Positions 28,281 through 36,478 of a stretch of DNA of 64,000 nt are shown piece by piece. A model generated the notes under the pieces. That model did no database searches. It saw only the letters and a program-made list of their open reading frames with translations, and was not told the DNA's origin. Numbering within the stretch: the first letter of the stretch is position 1; every line of letters starts with the position of its first letter. Made by a program: the position numbers and the translations under genes. Location of the stretch: contig JBGQAK010000009.1 in assembly GCA_041494245.1 (NCBI GenBank), forward strand, positions 1 to 64,000, given 5' to 3'. This DNA comes from RBG-13-68-16 sp041494245. Its GTDB lineage: Bacteria > Acidobacteriota > Thermoanaerobaculia > Thermoanaerobaculales > Thermoanaerobaculaceae.

Positions 28281-29377
28281 GCGGTCTTCGTCTCAAGCAG
28301 GGCGCCGGGCTGCTGCGGGACTGGGTCGCTCCGGGCGACGCCATCGCCCAGTGGACGCACTTCGTCACCTCGACGTGCAACGCGCGCTGCCGGCATTGTT
28401 TCTACCCGATCAACCAGCGCAAGAACGAGCTGACGCTCGAGGAGATCACGAGGCTCGTCGCGACGCTGCCGCCGATCCGCCTGCTGCTCATCTCGGGGGG
28501 GGAGCCGTTCCTCCGGCGCGACCTGCCCGAGGTGGTGGGCGCCTACTTCCAGCACAGCGGGTTCTACTCGGTCTCCATCCCGACCAACGGCTTCAATGCG
28601 GCCCACATCGGCAAGGCCGTGGAGAGGATCTGCTCGATCTCGCCCGACCTGCACGTGGGCGTCGCGGTCTCGATCGACGGGTTCGCCGAGTTCCACGACA
28701 CGATTCGCGCTGTCCCCGGCCTGTACGCCAAGGCGCTCGAGACGCTCGAGCACATCGTGGAGCTCTCGCGCCGCTACCCGAACCTCACCGCCAGCGTCAA
28801 CACCGTGTTCATGCGGGACAACCAGCGTGGAGTGGAAGAGTTTTGTGAATATGTTCACAAGCGGTACCGCCCCACCTACCACGCCTTGGTGCTGATCCGC
28901 GGCGACGCCTACGACCCGAAGCTCAAGGAGGATCTCGACGTGGACCTCTACGTCAGGCTCTCCGAGAAGCTCGACGAGCGCTACCCTCCACGGGAGGCCG
29001 CGTCCGGCTGGCGCGGGATGCGCGCACGGGCGCGGCGCGAGATCAACCGGCGCCGGTACGAGTACATCGCTCGCCAGGCGAAGGGCGGGTCGTTCGAGCA
29101 GTTCTGCCTGGCGGGCGAGCGGGAGTACGTCATGACCGAGACCGGCGACATCTACGGCTGCGAGCTGATCTCGCACAAGCTCGGAAACGTGCGCGAGGTG
29201 GGGTACGACTTCCGCGTGATCAGGGGAGGGGACGAAACGGCCAGGTTCGTGCGCGAGAAGCACGAGCGGCTTTGCAAGTGCACCCACGAGTGCAACACGC
29301 GCACCATGATCCTCTTCGACCGCACCAACGCCCTCCCGGTGCTGGGCGCGATGTTGGGCGTGACGAAGCGCACCTAG
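28277..29377 (+). CDS. Radical SAM protein with C-terminal SPASM-like cysteines
   Basis: 366 residues, ATG overlapping the previous stop (ATGA). The [4Fe-4S]/SAM motif is CNARCRHC near residue 36, followed by LLISGGEPFLRRDLPE (the GGEP motif) and a TIM-barrel pattern (VSIPTNGFN, VGVAVSIDGF). Extra cysteines near the end (FCLAGEREYVMTETGDIYGC, CKCTHECN) fit a second iron-sulfur cluster as in SPASM or twitch proteins. Such enzymes modify peptides, sugars or lipids. Coupling to the GT2 gene suggests a role in envelope glycolipid or glycopeptide modification; substrate unknown. Confidence 0.85.
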   Translation: MSGLRLKQGAGLLRDWVAPGDAIAQWTHFVTSTCNARCRHCFYPINQRKNELTLEEITRLVATLPPIRLLLISGGEPFLRRDLPEVVGAYFQHSGFYSVSIPTNGFNAAHIGKAVERICSISPDLHVGVAVSIDGFAEFHDTIRAVPGLYAKALETLEHIVELSRRYPNLTASVNTVFMRDNQRGVEEFCEYVHKRYRPTYHALVLIRGDAYDPKLKEDLDVDLYVRLSEKLDERYPPREAASGWRGMRARARREINRRRYEYIARQAKGGSFEQFCLAGEREYVMTETGDIYGCELISHKLGNVREVGYDFRVIRGGDETARFVREKHERLCKCTHECNTRTMILFDRTNALPVLGAMLGVTKRT

Positions 29378-29418
29378 GTCCGCTCGGTTTCGCTCAATTG
29401 CATCAGAAGGTGAGATGG

Positions 29419-29480
29419 TGGTACCTGGTACCAATGTGGTACCAATGTGGTACCGATGTGGTACCGAGGTGGTACCGATA
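29419..29480. repeat. 11-bp tandem repeat built on GGTACC
   Basis: Five units of TGGTACCNANG at 29426, 29437, 29448, 29459 and 29470, preceded by a partial 7-bp unit at 29419. Each unit contains the palindrome GGTACC. The left edge merges with a short dispersed motif (29401-29435). Non-coding, between convergent genes. Confidence 0.8.
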
Positions 29481-29532
29481 CGCATCGGCCGGGCGGCGAG
29501 ACAGCGCAAGCGCGGAGTCAGGCAGTCCGAGT

Positions 29533-29904
29533 TCAGGAGCCGGGCCGGAGCTCCGCCCTGTGCCTCCAGTTGAGCAGGAACAGCGCACCGACCAGCACCG
29601 GAGGCCCGGCGATCATCAGGAAGACGTACCACCTGGCGAACGGCTTGTTCCACGCCCAGAAGATGTACAGAATTCCGAGCACGATGAAGAGAATCCCGCC
29701 GAACCACTCCCGGCGCCAGGAGAGCACGAGCACGGCGAGGAGGAGGAACGTCGGGAGGAGGTGCATCAGGAGGGCAAGGGCTGTTCGCCAGAACCCCCCG
29801 CCTTCCCGGAAGACATCGAGGGCGAAGATGCTGATGAAGGCGGCAAACACGATGCACAGCACTCTCGGTGTCCAGTACAGCCATCGCTGCGCCAGTCTCT
29901 TCAT
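29533..29904 (-). CDS. Small membrane protein, four helices
   Basis: 123 residues from ATG at 29904 (GGAG 6 bases before); ATG at 29907 is the alternative. Four hydrophobic segments (VLCIVFAAFISIFALDVF, TALALLMHLLPTFLLLAVLV, GGILFIVLGILYIFWAW and WYVFLMIAGPPVLVGALFLL). Similar small proteins of unknown function (DUF7670-like) are common in bacterial genomes. No enzymatic motif. Stands alone. Confidence 0.7.
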   Translation of the reverse strand: MKRLAQRWLYWTPRVLCIVFAAFISIFALDVFREGGGFWRTALALLMHLLPTFLLLAVLVLSWRREWFGGILFIVLGILYIFWAWNKPFARWYVFLMIAGPPVLVGALFLLNWRHRAELRPGS

Positions 29905-30082
29905 CATCGTCTCCGTCTCCGGACGACACCCAACCGCCCACTCCGAGCTCTGCTCGGACCCATGTCGCTCTGCTCGTCCACACGCCTCTCAGCAAGAAGT
30001 TGCGCAATCGTAACACCTCCTGCCCGCGCGGCACGGACGCCGGGAGGGCGCCGGTGTGTCGATGGGCGGACCGTCCCTTCGC

Positions 30083-30436
30083 TCACCCGGCCCGGGTCCC
30101 GTCGGGAACCTGGCGTTCCGGGACGGCCAGCACGGGCGTGATGCCGTCTGGGGACCCGAGATCGAAGAGCATCGCCTCGGACACCTCGCCCAGCATCCTG
30201 CGGGGCTCCAGGTTGACGACGAACAACGCTTGGCGCCCCTGGATCTCGGCCGGGTCGGCCCGTTCCTGCTTCATGCCGGCGAGCACGGTCCTCCGCCGGT
30301 CACCGAAGTTCACCACGAGACGGACGAGCTTGGCCGACTTCGGGATCTCCTCGACGCTCTCGATGGTGCCGACGCGGATGTCGAGCGCCTCCAGCGCGGA
30401 AAGTGGGACGGTCGGTTTCACGGGTGCTGGTGTCAT
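30083..30436 (-). CDS. tRNA-binding (CsaA/EMAP-like) domain protein
   Basis: 117 residues, ATG preceded by GAGGTGAGG. One OB-fold tRNA-binding domain: LEALDIRVGTIESVEEIPKS, LVVNFGDRRRTVLAGM and ALFVVNLEPRRMLGEVSEAM, like CsaA/YgjH and the MetRS C-terminal domain. Free-standing forms bind tRNA or act as chaperones. The final KxxGxxSxxM-type motif is changed (RRMLGEVSEAML). Single gene, possibly co-transcribed with the CoA-binding gene upstream. Confidence 0.85.
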   Translation of the reverse strand: MTPAPVKPTVPLSALEALDIRVGTIESVEEIPKSAKLVRLVVNFGDRRRTVLAGMKQERADPAEIQGRQALFVVNLEPRRMLGEVSEAMLFDLGSPDGITPVLAVPERQVPDGTRAG

Positions 30437-30490
30437 GGCCTCACCTCGGATCGCGATTATCGCGCGGCCGGCGGCACAACGTGAGACCCC

Positions 30491-30943
30491 TCAGTGCGGG
30501 AGCTTGCCGAGGACGCCCCAGAGCCAGTGGTGGAAGCGGTGGATCTTGGGACCCTGGCGCAGGAACATCAGGATGCACTCGCCGTGCACCGCCTCAATCC
30601 TGCTCTCGGCGCAGATCCGGAGCGCCTGCGGGGACGATGACCCCTGTTGCATCCAGATCCGGCTGATCCCGGCGACAGCCGCGTCACGGACGACCCTCTC
30701 GGCCTGCTCGGGCGGCACAACGATGACCAGCCCGCCCACCGGCTCGGGGAGCGACATGAAGTCGGGAAAGCAGGGAAGGCCCTGGACCGCCTCCGGTGTC
30801 AGATGGACCGGAAAGACCCGGTAGCCGTTGGCTTGGAGCTCTCGCACTGCCATGTTTCCGAAACCCTTGCCGCTGCGCGAGACGCCCACGATGGCGAGGG
30901 ACTTCTGTGCGAGGAAGTCGTCAACTGCGGCTTTCGATGTCAT
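30491..30943 (-). CDS. CoA-binding domain protein (YccU-like)
   Basis: 150 residues, the CoA_binding_2 Rossmann fold over its full length: SLAIVGVSRSGKGFGNMAVR, GYRVFPVHLTPEAVQGLPCF, LVIVVPPEQAERVVRDAA and GISRIWMQQGSSSPQALRIC. The HGECILMF segment near the end is the family's conserved C-terminal Cys motif. Biochemical role of these single-domain proteins is not settled. Confidence 0.88.
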   Translation of the reverse strand: MTSKAAVDDFLAQKSLAIVGVSRSGKGFGNMAVRELQANGYRVFPVHLTPEAVQGLPCFPDFMSLPEPVGGLVIVVPPEQAERVVRDAAVAGISRIWMQQGSSSPQALRICAESRIEAVHGECILMFLRQGPKIHRFHHWLWGVLGKLPH

Positions 30944-30971
30944 CGGGCTATCTCCTGGCGCACGCGCTTGG

Positions 30972-31349
30972 TCACCGGGGGACGTTCACCGTGCCCGCGC
31001 TCGTCGGCCTGCCGGGAGTGAGTGACCGCGCGAAGCGCAACGTCAGCAGGGTCGCGACGAGGGCCGGAACGACCAGGGCAAAAATCGTGGAGGCAAAGAA
31101 GAAGCTCTGCGACACACCGTTCACCTCGGAGAGCGTCAGCACAGCACCGGCGGAGACGAGGCTGGAGACGAGGAGACCGCGGCCGAAGTACGCGTTTGCC
31201 TCGTACCAGACAAAGTCGTCGGCGAGTGTCGCACAGGTGCGGAAGCCGTAGAGGACGTTGCGCCGCACCTTGCGCAGAATCAGCGGGATCGCGAGGACGA
31301 CCATGAGGAGATCGAGCGCGAGCACGGTGACGAGTCCTTTGAAGAACAC
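30972..31349 (-). CDS. SdpI-family membrane protein
   Basis: 125 residues, GTG start with GGGGG before. Three membrane helices; the sequence IPLILRKVRRNVLYGFRTCA followed by TLADDFVWYEANAYFGRGLL is the SdpI-family signature (immunity protein of the Bacillus sporulation-delay toxin, though most family members have no known toxin). No toxin gene adjacent. Starts downstream of the DUF6544-like gene. Confidence 0.8.
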   Translation of the reverse strand: MFFKGLVTVLALDLLMVVLAIPLILRKVRRNVLYGFRTCATLADDFVWYEANAYFGRGLLVSSLVSAGAVLTLSEVNGVSQSFFFASTIFALVVPALVATLLTLRFARSLTPGRPTSAGTVNVPR

Positions 31350-31476
31350 CCGACCCCCTTTCGCTCGCGACGGACGGTGAGATGCGCTCGGGCACCCGAG
31401 GCCGCCCTTCAGGCCCGGCGCCGGGCGCGGTCAGCTAACCGCCCCGGGCACGCATCGCAGCGCCCAGGTCCTGCCT

Positions 31477-32325
31477 CTATTCATGATACGCGTACGAGAT
31501 CCCGGTCACGCGGCCTTTCCAGTAGACCTGGGGGCCCTCGGGGAGAAGCCACTCCACCTCGCCCCGGACGGGGATTCGCATCCCGTCGTGCTCCCCGTAC
31601 TCGAACCATCGCCCCCGCCACGGCGTCGGAACGGCGCGGCCGTTCACGTCGCGGCCGCGCTCGGGGGTGAACACGCCCCGCACGAGGCCGTCCTCGCCGA
31701 AGTGGAATTCCAGCCACACCGTGGTGTTCCCGGCGGTCAGCGTGGCGCGGGCCTGCGATCCGTCGAGCGGCGACCACACGACCCCCTGCGACGGCAGCAG
31801 CGCGGTCGGGAACCAGACCGCCTCCGCGAGATAGCGGTGCAGCGCCCCGGCCGCGATCTCGGGTGTCCCCTCGACTCCAAGAAGCGTGACCAACCCCAGC
31901 ACGCTCGCGCGCATCGAGCCGGTCCCATCGACGAAGGAGTCGCGCACGCGGACGGCCACGCCGGGCGCCATGCGGATCCGCGCGTCCCAGAGGAAGCCGG
32001 CGGGCCGTACGGCAAAGTGCTGCGTAGCGCTGAACGGGCGCCAGCCGTCGGGGGTGGGGCGCAGGAGGAACTCGCCCTCCTGGACGAGCCGCCCGTTCTT
32101 GACGAGAGGCTGCCCGTCGCGCAGCACCGCCCGGAGGTAGCGCGCCACCGGGGCAGGGAGGCCGTCCAGCTCGGCGGCGGAGAAGGTTGCGTTGGGCGCG
32201 GTAGTGCCGTGCATCAGGCGCCCAAGGACCACCGCGGAGTGCGACCGCCAGCGGTAGTCGGCGACCGCGAGCACCACGGCCACGGTGACGACGAGCACCG
32301 CGAGGATGAGCACGAGGATCTTCAT
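31477..32325 (-). CDS. DUF6544/DUF6920-like exported protein
   Basis: 282 residues from ATG at 32325 (GGAGG 4-5 bases before). One N-terminal membrane anchor (ILVLILAVLVVTVAVVLAVA), then a beta-rich soluble part: LDGLPAPVARYLRAVLRDGQ, LRPTPDGWRPFSATQHFAVR, GFLWDARIRMAPGVAVRVRD, EAVWFPTALLPSQGVVWSPL and FEYGEHDGMRIPVRGEVEWL. This order matches a family of unknown function. Lipoprotein-binding or lipid-interacting fold is possible but not shown. Confidence 0.75.
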   Translation of the reverse strand: MKILVLILAVLVVTVAVVLAVADYRWRSHSAVVLGRLMHGTTAPNATFSAAELDGLPAPVARYLRAVLRDGQPLVKNGRLVQEGEFLLRPTPDGWRPFSATQHFAVRPAGFLWDARIRMAPGVAVRVRDSFVDGTGSMRASVLGLVTLLGVEGTPEIAAGALHRYLAEAVWFPTALLPSQGVVWSPLDGSQARATLTAGNTTVWLEFHFGEDGLVRGVFTPERGRDVNGRAVPTPWRGRWFEYGEHDGMRIPVRGEVEWLLPEGPQVYWKGRVTGISYAYHE

Positions 32326-32549
32326 TCGCCCTCCGATGTGTTCACATGGACTCGCAGACGGCCGCCAACAGCCACCATCCGCGCGGCGTTGCGACGGCCG
32401 CCAGCGCCAGGCGGCGGCGCTCGGGCGGCGATCAGACTCTAGAGTAACGGCGGCGGGGATTCCATCCCGGCGCGGAGGGCGCCCGCAGGGCGCCACCGCG
32501 CGCCGGCGAGCACGGATTCACCGTCGTGGGCGGTCAAGAGCCGCGCGGG

Positions 32550-32894
32550 TCACGTGTTCCCCTCTGACTGTTCGAGCAGCGCCATGGCCGCTAGGACCTG
32601 GCCCTCGGACACCAGCAGTTCCTTGTGTGAAACGAAGGCGGTGATGCCCTTCGCGGTCAGCAACGAGCACGCAAGCTCAGCGTCCTGCCGATCGAGGTAG
32701 CTGGCGACCGACACGAGGGACCCCGCCTCGGACCCGGACAACTCGGGCTCGCCCCCGGCCTCGGGCGCCGCTCGTGCCGGCAGTTCCCGAACGAGCTTCG
32801 CGCCGCACACCGGGCACTGCCAGATCGTGTCCACATACTCGCCATGGATGCCCGTGTCCACGAAATCCGGGCACTCCGGGTTCGGACAGAACAC
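32550..32894 (-). CDS. Zinc-ribbon plus DUF2007-like small protein
   Basis: 114 residues from GTG at 32894, chosen because GGGAGG lies 5 bases before. The N-terminus has CPNPECPDF...CPVC, a four-Cys zinc ribbon; an acidic Ala/Pro linker follows; the C-terminal 50 residues (LVSVASYLDRQDAELACSLL, TAKGITAFVS) resemble DUF2007, a small PII-like signalling fold. Function unknown. Expected cytosolic. Confidence 0.7.
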   Translation of the reverse strand: MFCPNPECPDFVDTGIHGEYVDTIWQCPVCGAKLVRELPARAAPEAGGEPELSGSEAGSLVSVASYLDRQDAELACSLLTAKGITAFVSHKELLVSEGQVLAAMALLEQSEGNT

Positions 32895-32951
32895 CCGCGC
32901 CTCCCATCTGCCCACCGGGGGCACGTGCCTCGTCTCCGACGAGAGTACCGC

Positions 32952-33605
32952 CTACAAACTATGGGCGCGATCGGCGATGTCGCGGATCTGGTGGTTCTCG
33001 ACGACGCACGCTCGCATGTTCTCGGCGGTGGCCTGCAGCATGGCCAGGCCGAGGTCCTTGCCCGAAACGTACAGGCTCCGGAAAGGCCTCAGCAGGCGGA
33101 ACAGCGGACGGATGACCCGGTACACCCGCGGCGCGCTCTCGGATGGATCGCCGTCGATGGCGGCCGGACGCCAGCACACCGCATCGAAGTGGTCGATCAG
33201 CTCGCGCTCGGTCTGGGCCTTCACCCGCGCCCACATGAAGCGGCTCATCGCGCTGGTGCCCTGCCCGCTGATGAAGTGGAAAGCAGCGCCGGGGCTGTGA
33301 GCGCGCACGGTGCGCGCGGCGGCGAGAGCGAAGTCATGGATGATGATCCGGTACTCCTGCTCGCCTGAGACCTGAGTCGCCGAGACGCCGAGGCAGAACA
33401 GGCACGCATCAACGCCCACAAACGCCTCCGAGACGGCGGCGTAGTCCTGAAAGTCGGAATGCACGAACGAGCGGAGCTTGCCGTGGGCGAGCGCGAGGGG
33501 ACGGCGGGTGATCGCGCGCACCTCATCCACGACTGGAGAGGCAAGACTCGCGCGGAGAACGCTCCCGCCCGCGGACCCGGTCGCGCCGAAGATCAAGACG
33601 TTCAT
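32952..33605 (-). CDS. NAD(P)-binding atypical short-chain dehydrogenase/epimerase
   Basis: 217 residues from ATG at 33605. Rossmann start MNVLIFGATGSAGGSVLRAS (GxTGxxG), VRAITRRPLALAHGKLRSFV, ACLFCLGVSATQVSGEQEY and FHFISGQGTSAMSRFMWARV with YxxxK-type Lys (VKAQTERELI). Resembles NmrA/HTATIP2-like proteins that bind NADP(H) and often sense redox state. No ribosome site; single gene. Confidence 0.8.
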   Translation of the reverse strand: MNVLIFGATGSAGGSVLRASLASPVVDEVRAITRRPLALAHGKLRSFVHSDFQDYAAVSEAFVGVDACLFCLGVSATQVSGEQEYRIIIHDFALAAARTVRAHSPGAAFHFISGQGTSAMSRFMWARVKAQTERELIDHFDAVCWRPAAIDGDPSESAPRVYRVIRPLFRLLRPFRSLYVSGKDLGLAMLQATAENMRACVVENHQIRDIADRAHSL

Positions 33606-34097
33606 ATTCAAGGTCGGTAGCGTAGCACCGAGGCTGATCGTGGGCGCTGCGACCCGAATCTCTGACGCCAACGGGTAGCTGGTACTACCACGGTGGAAAC
33701 CTCCGGGCCCGGTGTCATCGCTGGCTCCTCCTATTGCCGCTGGTGGCTTTCGGGGATCCTACGAATGATGGTCGGACGGTGCTACCTGGTGCCTTCGCGT
33801 CACCTGGCAGGGCTTCTCGAGTCCCTCGCTTCCTCCTGCGTTCCCATTCGAGGGTAGAGGCCGCCCGAGACAGCCTCGTGCGGCCCACAGAGCGCACCCG
33901 ACGCCCTCCGACGGCCTTGACTTGGCCTCTCGCGGGGGTATCCTCGGACAAAGGAAATTCCTATCCATAAGAATCGGAGGGGGAGGTGCCTGTTGGGGCT
34001 CGAGGAAGCGGGCGCGAAGCGCTTTTAGTGCGTTCACGAAGCACGGATGGGGGAGACTCATGGTTATCCCGCCTCAGAGCGGGAAGGAGGCAATCGT
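33606..34097. other. Intergenic region with promoter and long leader
   Basis: 492 bases between divergent genes. Holds the promoter at 33917-33944 and a leader of about 150 bases before the start at 34098. A small hairpin (CCCGC at 34068-34072 with GCGGG at 34079-34083) sits just before the ribosome site. Short open frames here show no coding features. Confidence 0.6.
33917..33944 (+). promoter_or_regulatory. Sigma-70-type promoter
   Basis: TTGACT (33917-33922), 16 bases, TATCCT (33939-33944). Serves the exported protein at 34098. Confidence 0.6.
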
Positions 34098-34532
34098 ATG
34101 AAGCGTTCCAGAATGGTCTTGTTCTGTATCTTGATTGCGCTGGCCGGCATTCTGACGCGTGCAGGCGTGGCTGCCGCCGCCGACGCAAAACATAACACGT
34201 TCACCAAATGGGTAACGACGCTCCCGAACATGGTGGGCGTCGTCGGAGGCGCTGTTGGCGACGGCAGCTATACCGGGGAAGTCCTCAAGATGACCCCCGG
34301 CACCACCACGGTGATCGAGGCCCTTTACCACTTCAAGGGCTCGAAACACTCCTTTACCGCGCTCGTCCATGTAGAGCAAACAGGCCTTAAGGCCGTGATC
34401 GTCGGAGTGGTCACAGAAGGGTGGCTGAAAGGCAGCCAGGTGAAAGGGGAATACACGCAGATCAAGTCTGCACAAGCCCCGGGGGACGGCACCGCGTACC
34501 AGGGCTCGATCGACATCATGGGAGGGTCCTGA
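34098..34532 (+). CDS. Exported protein of unknown function
   Basis: 144 residues from ATG at 34098 with GGAAGGAGG 7 bases before. Clear signal peptide (MKRSRMVLFCILIALAGILT ending AGVAAAADA). The mature part of about 115 residues is beta-rich and Gly/Thr rich (VVGGAVGDGSYTGEVLKMTP, TTTVIEALYHFKGSKHSFTA). No family recognised. The base composition is less GC-rich than the flanking genes. Preceded by a strong promoter and a long leader, so expression may be regulated at the RNA level. Confidence 0.75.
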   Translation: MKRSRMVLFCILIALAGILTRAGVAAAADAKHNTFTKWVTTLPNMVGVVGGAVGDGSYTGEVLKMTPGTTTVIEALYHFKGSKHSFTALVHVEQTGLKAVIVGVVTEGWLKGSQVKGEYTQIKSAQAPGDGTAYQGSIDIMGGS

Positions 34533-34896
34533 GACGGTAAACTCCCGGCAACCAGGGAAACCGGAGGCATCATCACAGGTGTCGGAGGCCGGCAGATGGG
34601 AATCACCCTATCACGGTCCATAGGTGCGGAGGATCAGTAGGGGCGGACGATTCGGCCCCGCCGCATGTGGAGGCCATCGCCTTCGTGGGACGGTAGGCGT
34701 CGGAAGATGCGGGCGAAGCTGACCGGCCTCGACCGCAACACAATGACCGCGGCGTGAGCTCCCTCAGCGCATCCTCCGCTCCCTGCCCTTGCTCAGACCG
34801 CCGCTTCAATCGACGCAAGGCACGGCGCAGCGCCCTCGCGCTAGTACCTGATCACCTATCGCATGCATGAGGGCCGGTCATGTGGCCGGCCGCCCA
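34533..34896. other. Intergenic region, nothing recognised
   Basis: 364 bases between convergent genes. I see no gene, no T-tract terminator and no known riboswitch consensus. Confidence 0.5.
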
Positions 34897-35241
34897 CTAG
34901 TCTTTGACCTCGAGATGGAAGCGATGGAAAAGGCGATGGATGACCGGGGCGAGGATGATTCCCGCTACGAGGATGAGGGCCAGGCCGCTGTAGAGCGCAT
35001 AGATGCCCGCGAAGAACTTGCCTGCAAAGGTCTGTGGCGAGGCGAGTGGGCCCATGCCGGACAGGATCATGGAGGCATTGAGGAAAGCGTCGATCCAGGG
35101 AAGGCCGACAAGGCTGTGATAGCCGACCATACCCGCGAGAAGCGAGATGGCGATGAGGGTGACTCCAACCGCGACGCTCATGGCGAGCCGCCGAACGAAC
35201 ACGCGGCGATGCGCTAGCGGCTGAGTGCGGCGCTCAAACAT
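34897..35241 (-). CDS. Small membrane protein with possible ion-channel pore helix
   Basis: 114 residues from ATG at 35241 (MFERRTQPLAHRRVFVRRLA). Two hydrophobic helices (AVGVTLIAISLLAGMVGYHS and FAGIYALYSGLALILVAGII) enclose WIDAFLNASMILSGMGPLAS, which occupies the place of a pore helix and filter in two-helix potassium-channel-like proteins, but there is no GYG. A His/Arg-rich tail (APVIHRLFHRFHLEVKD) closes it. Similar small proteins are usually hypothetical. Not obviously part of the HEPN modules next to it. Confidence 0.6.
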   Translation of the reverse strand: MFERRTQPLAHRRVFVRRLAMSVAVGVTLIAISLLAGMVGYHSLVGLPWIDAFLNASMILSGMGPLASPQTFAGKFFAGIYALYSGLALILVAGIILAPVIHRLFHRFHLEVKD

Positions 35242-35367
35242 TGGAGCATTATGCCAGTACCCGGGCACCACGAGGCGAAGGGGTACCTGCCACTACTTCG
35301 CCCCGATAACCCTTCGACGCCGGGGCACCACGCCTCGTCCCCCAAGAGCAGCGCCTTCTGGCGCCGG

Positions 35368-35403
35368 GACATGATGGTGAGATGGTGGTATCTCGCACCC
35401 ATT
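35368..35403 (-). repeat. Short dispersed repeat, copy at left edge of the HEPN island
   Basis: On the minus strand it reads CGAGATACCACCATCTCACC and is related to copies at 29401-29435 (minus) and 38961-38999 (plus). Within it GAGAT and ATCTC form a small palindrome. Confidence 0.45.
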
Positions 35404-35425
35404 GTTTTAGTCGTCGATGTGTGTC

Positions 35426-36226
35426 TTAGTCGATGTGAGGGATCACCTCGCGCCTCGCGGTCATCAACTCCTGCCAATCTTTGACGTACAACCTTATTCT
35501 GTTGGCATCCTGTTTCTTGACCGGGTTCATGTGTGCAACGGGGTTGCGCGATTGAGCTATCTCCGCTAGTCGCTGAGTTAGCCAGTTAAGGGTTGGGAAA
35601 ATTGCCTTGAAATCCCCCCAGTTGCTCTGAACGATACTGCCCAGCTGTTCTAGATCCGTGTAGGAGATCTGGCTGGCCCCGCGCTTGCCGTGCCACGGAT
35701 TCTTGGCCTCGTCGTCTTTTCGTAGTTTGACTACATTCCGTATCCTTTCGGGGACTCTGCTCTCCCACCAGTCGCTCCCATGCCTGGCTCGCAAGACACG
35801 GGCAACCAGGGTTCGCGCCGAGTTCTCGAAAACGTAGAGGAGCGGGTAAACCTCCTCTGCCATCTGCTTCGCTTCTGCTAGGGTTCTTGTTGGGAGAAGA
35901 GGATCTACAGCCGTCAGTGCCCTACCAATGGTCAGGGTGACGCTCTTTCCCACGCTAGCCCGCGCCGCGCGAGGCGACGCCTCGACTGTTTGGGCCTCAG
36001 GAGCAAGCTGGAATAGCAAATTCCGGATTTCCGTGACTTTCTTGGCGGGGAGATACTTGTTCAGCCTGATTTGGTTCTGCGCAGCCAACAAGTAAAGACC
36101 ATCTTCTGTGCTGGTCTGGGCCCGAGCCGCAAGGCCAGCTGCCCTGGCATAGATCCGACTTGTCTTAATCCCAAGCTTCGCCGCAATGGCCTCCCTGACG
36201 GCCATCGTGTGAGGTTTTCTGGGCAT
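35426..36226 (-). CDS. Swt1-like HEPN protein, module A
   Basis: 266 residues; ATG at 36226 with GGAGAGG upstream. An N-terminal domain (about 8-75; VREAIAAKLGIKTSRIYARA, TEDGLYLLAAQNQIRLNKYL) looks like a winged or short helical DNA/RNA-binding fold. After a linker, residues about 115-260 form an all-helical HEPN domain: YPLLYVFENSARTLV, DWWESRVP, and the R-x4-H ribonuclease motif RNPVAH at 227-232. HEPN domains with this motif are typically metal-independent RNases in toxin-antitoxin and anti-phage systems. It shares both domains with the module B protein (37366-38112). Last of four same-strand genes after three small HTH genes. AT-richer than the flanking genome, suggesting transfer. Activity is inferred. 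Confidence 0.82.
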   Translation of the reverse strand: MPRKPHTMAVREAIAAKLGIKTSRIYARAAGLAARAQTSTEDGLYLLAAQNQIRLNKYLPAKKVTEIRNLLFQLAPEAQTVEASPRAARASVGKSVTLTIGRALTAVDPLLPTRTLAEAKQMAEEVYPLLYVFENSARTLVARVLRARHGSDWWESRVPERIRNVVKLRKDDEAKNPWHGKRGASQISYTDLEQLGSIVQSNWGDFKAIFPTLNWLTQRLAEIAQSRNPVAHMNPVKKQDANRIRLYVKDWQELMTARREVIPHID

Positions 36227-36241
36227 GTCGGCGTCCTCTCC

Positions 36242-36475
36242 TTAAGTCCCGGACTCGGTCGCCTGCTTTGCCCCAGTGGTCGTCTTGCCTTTCTTCCTCC
36301 CCCGTTTGATCGGCAAGAGCGCGCGGATATTCGCGGCGCCCATACCAGTCGCATAGTTCACCTCCTCGGAAGTTGCGCCCGCCATAAGGAGCGACAACAT
36401 GAGGAGATTCTTGATTTGCCTTAGCTCCTTCAAGACCTTGTCAGTTTGGTTGGGTGTGCCACCTTTCGCCGGCAT
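36242..36475 (-). CDS. Small HTH-like protein A3
   Basis: 77 residues, ATG with GGAGG 8 bases before, 3 bases after the A2 stop and 15 bases before the HEPN gene. A leading amphipathic helix (KVLKELRQIKNLLMLSLLMA) is followed by a short helix-turn-helix-like stretch (GATSEEVNYATGMGAANIRA) and a basic tail (KRGRKKGKTTTGAKQ). Architecture matches the other four small proteins of the island although its recognition helix is the most divergent. Likely DNA binding or partner binding; not assigned to a named family. Confidence 0.7.
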   Translation of the reverse strand: MPAKGGTPNQTDKVLKELRQIKNLLMLSLLMAGATSEEVNYATGMGAANIRALLPIKRGRKKGKTTTGAKQATESGT

Positions 36476-36478
36476 TAG

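Noticed and set aside
34533..34896. Possible riboswitch or small RNA after the exported protein gene
   Set aside because: Some GG-AAAC and GGAGGC strings recall known riboswitches but no consensus pairing could be built, and no gene follows in the right orientation.
35219..35477. 87-residue minus-strand frame between module A and the small membrane protein
   Set aside because: Overlaps both neighbours, spans the dispersed repeat and lacks a ribosome site.
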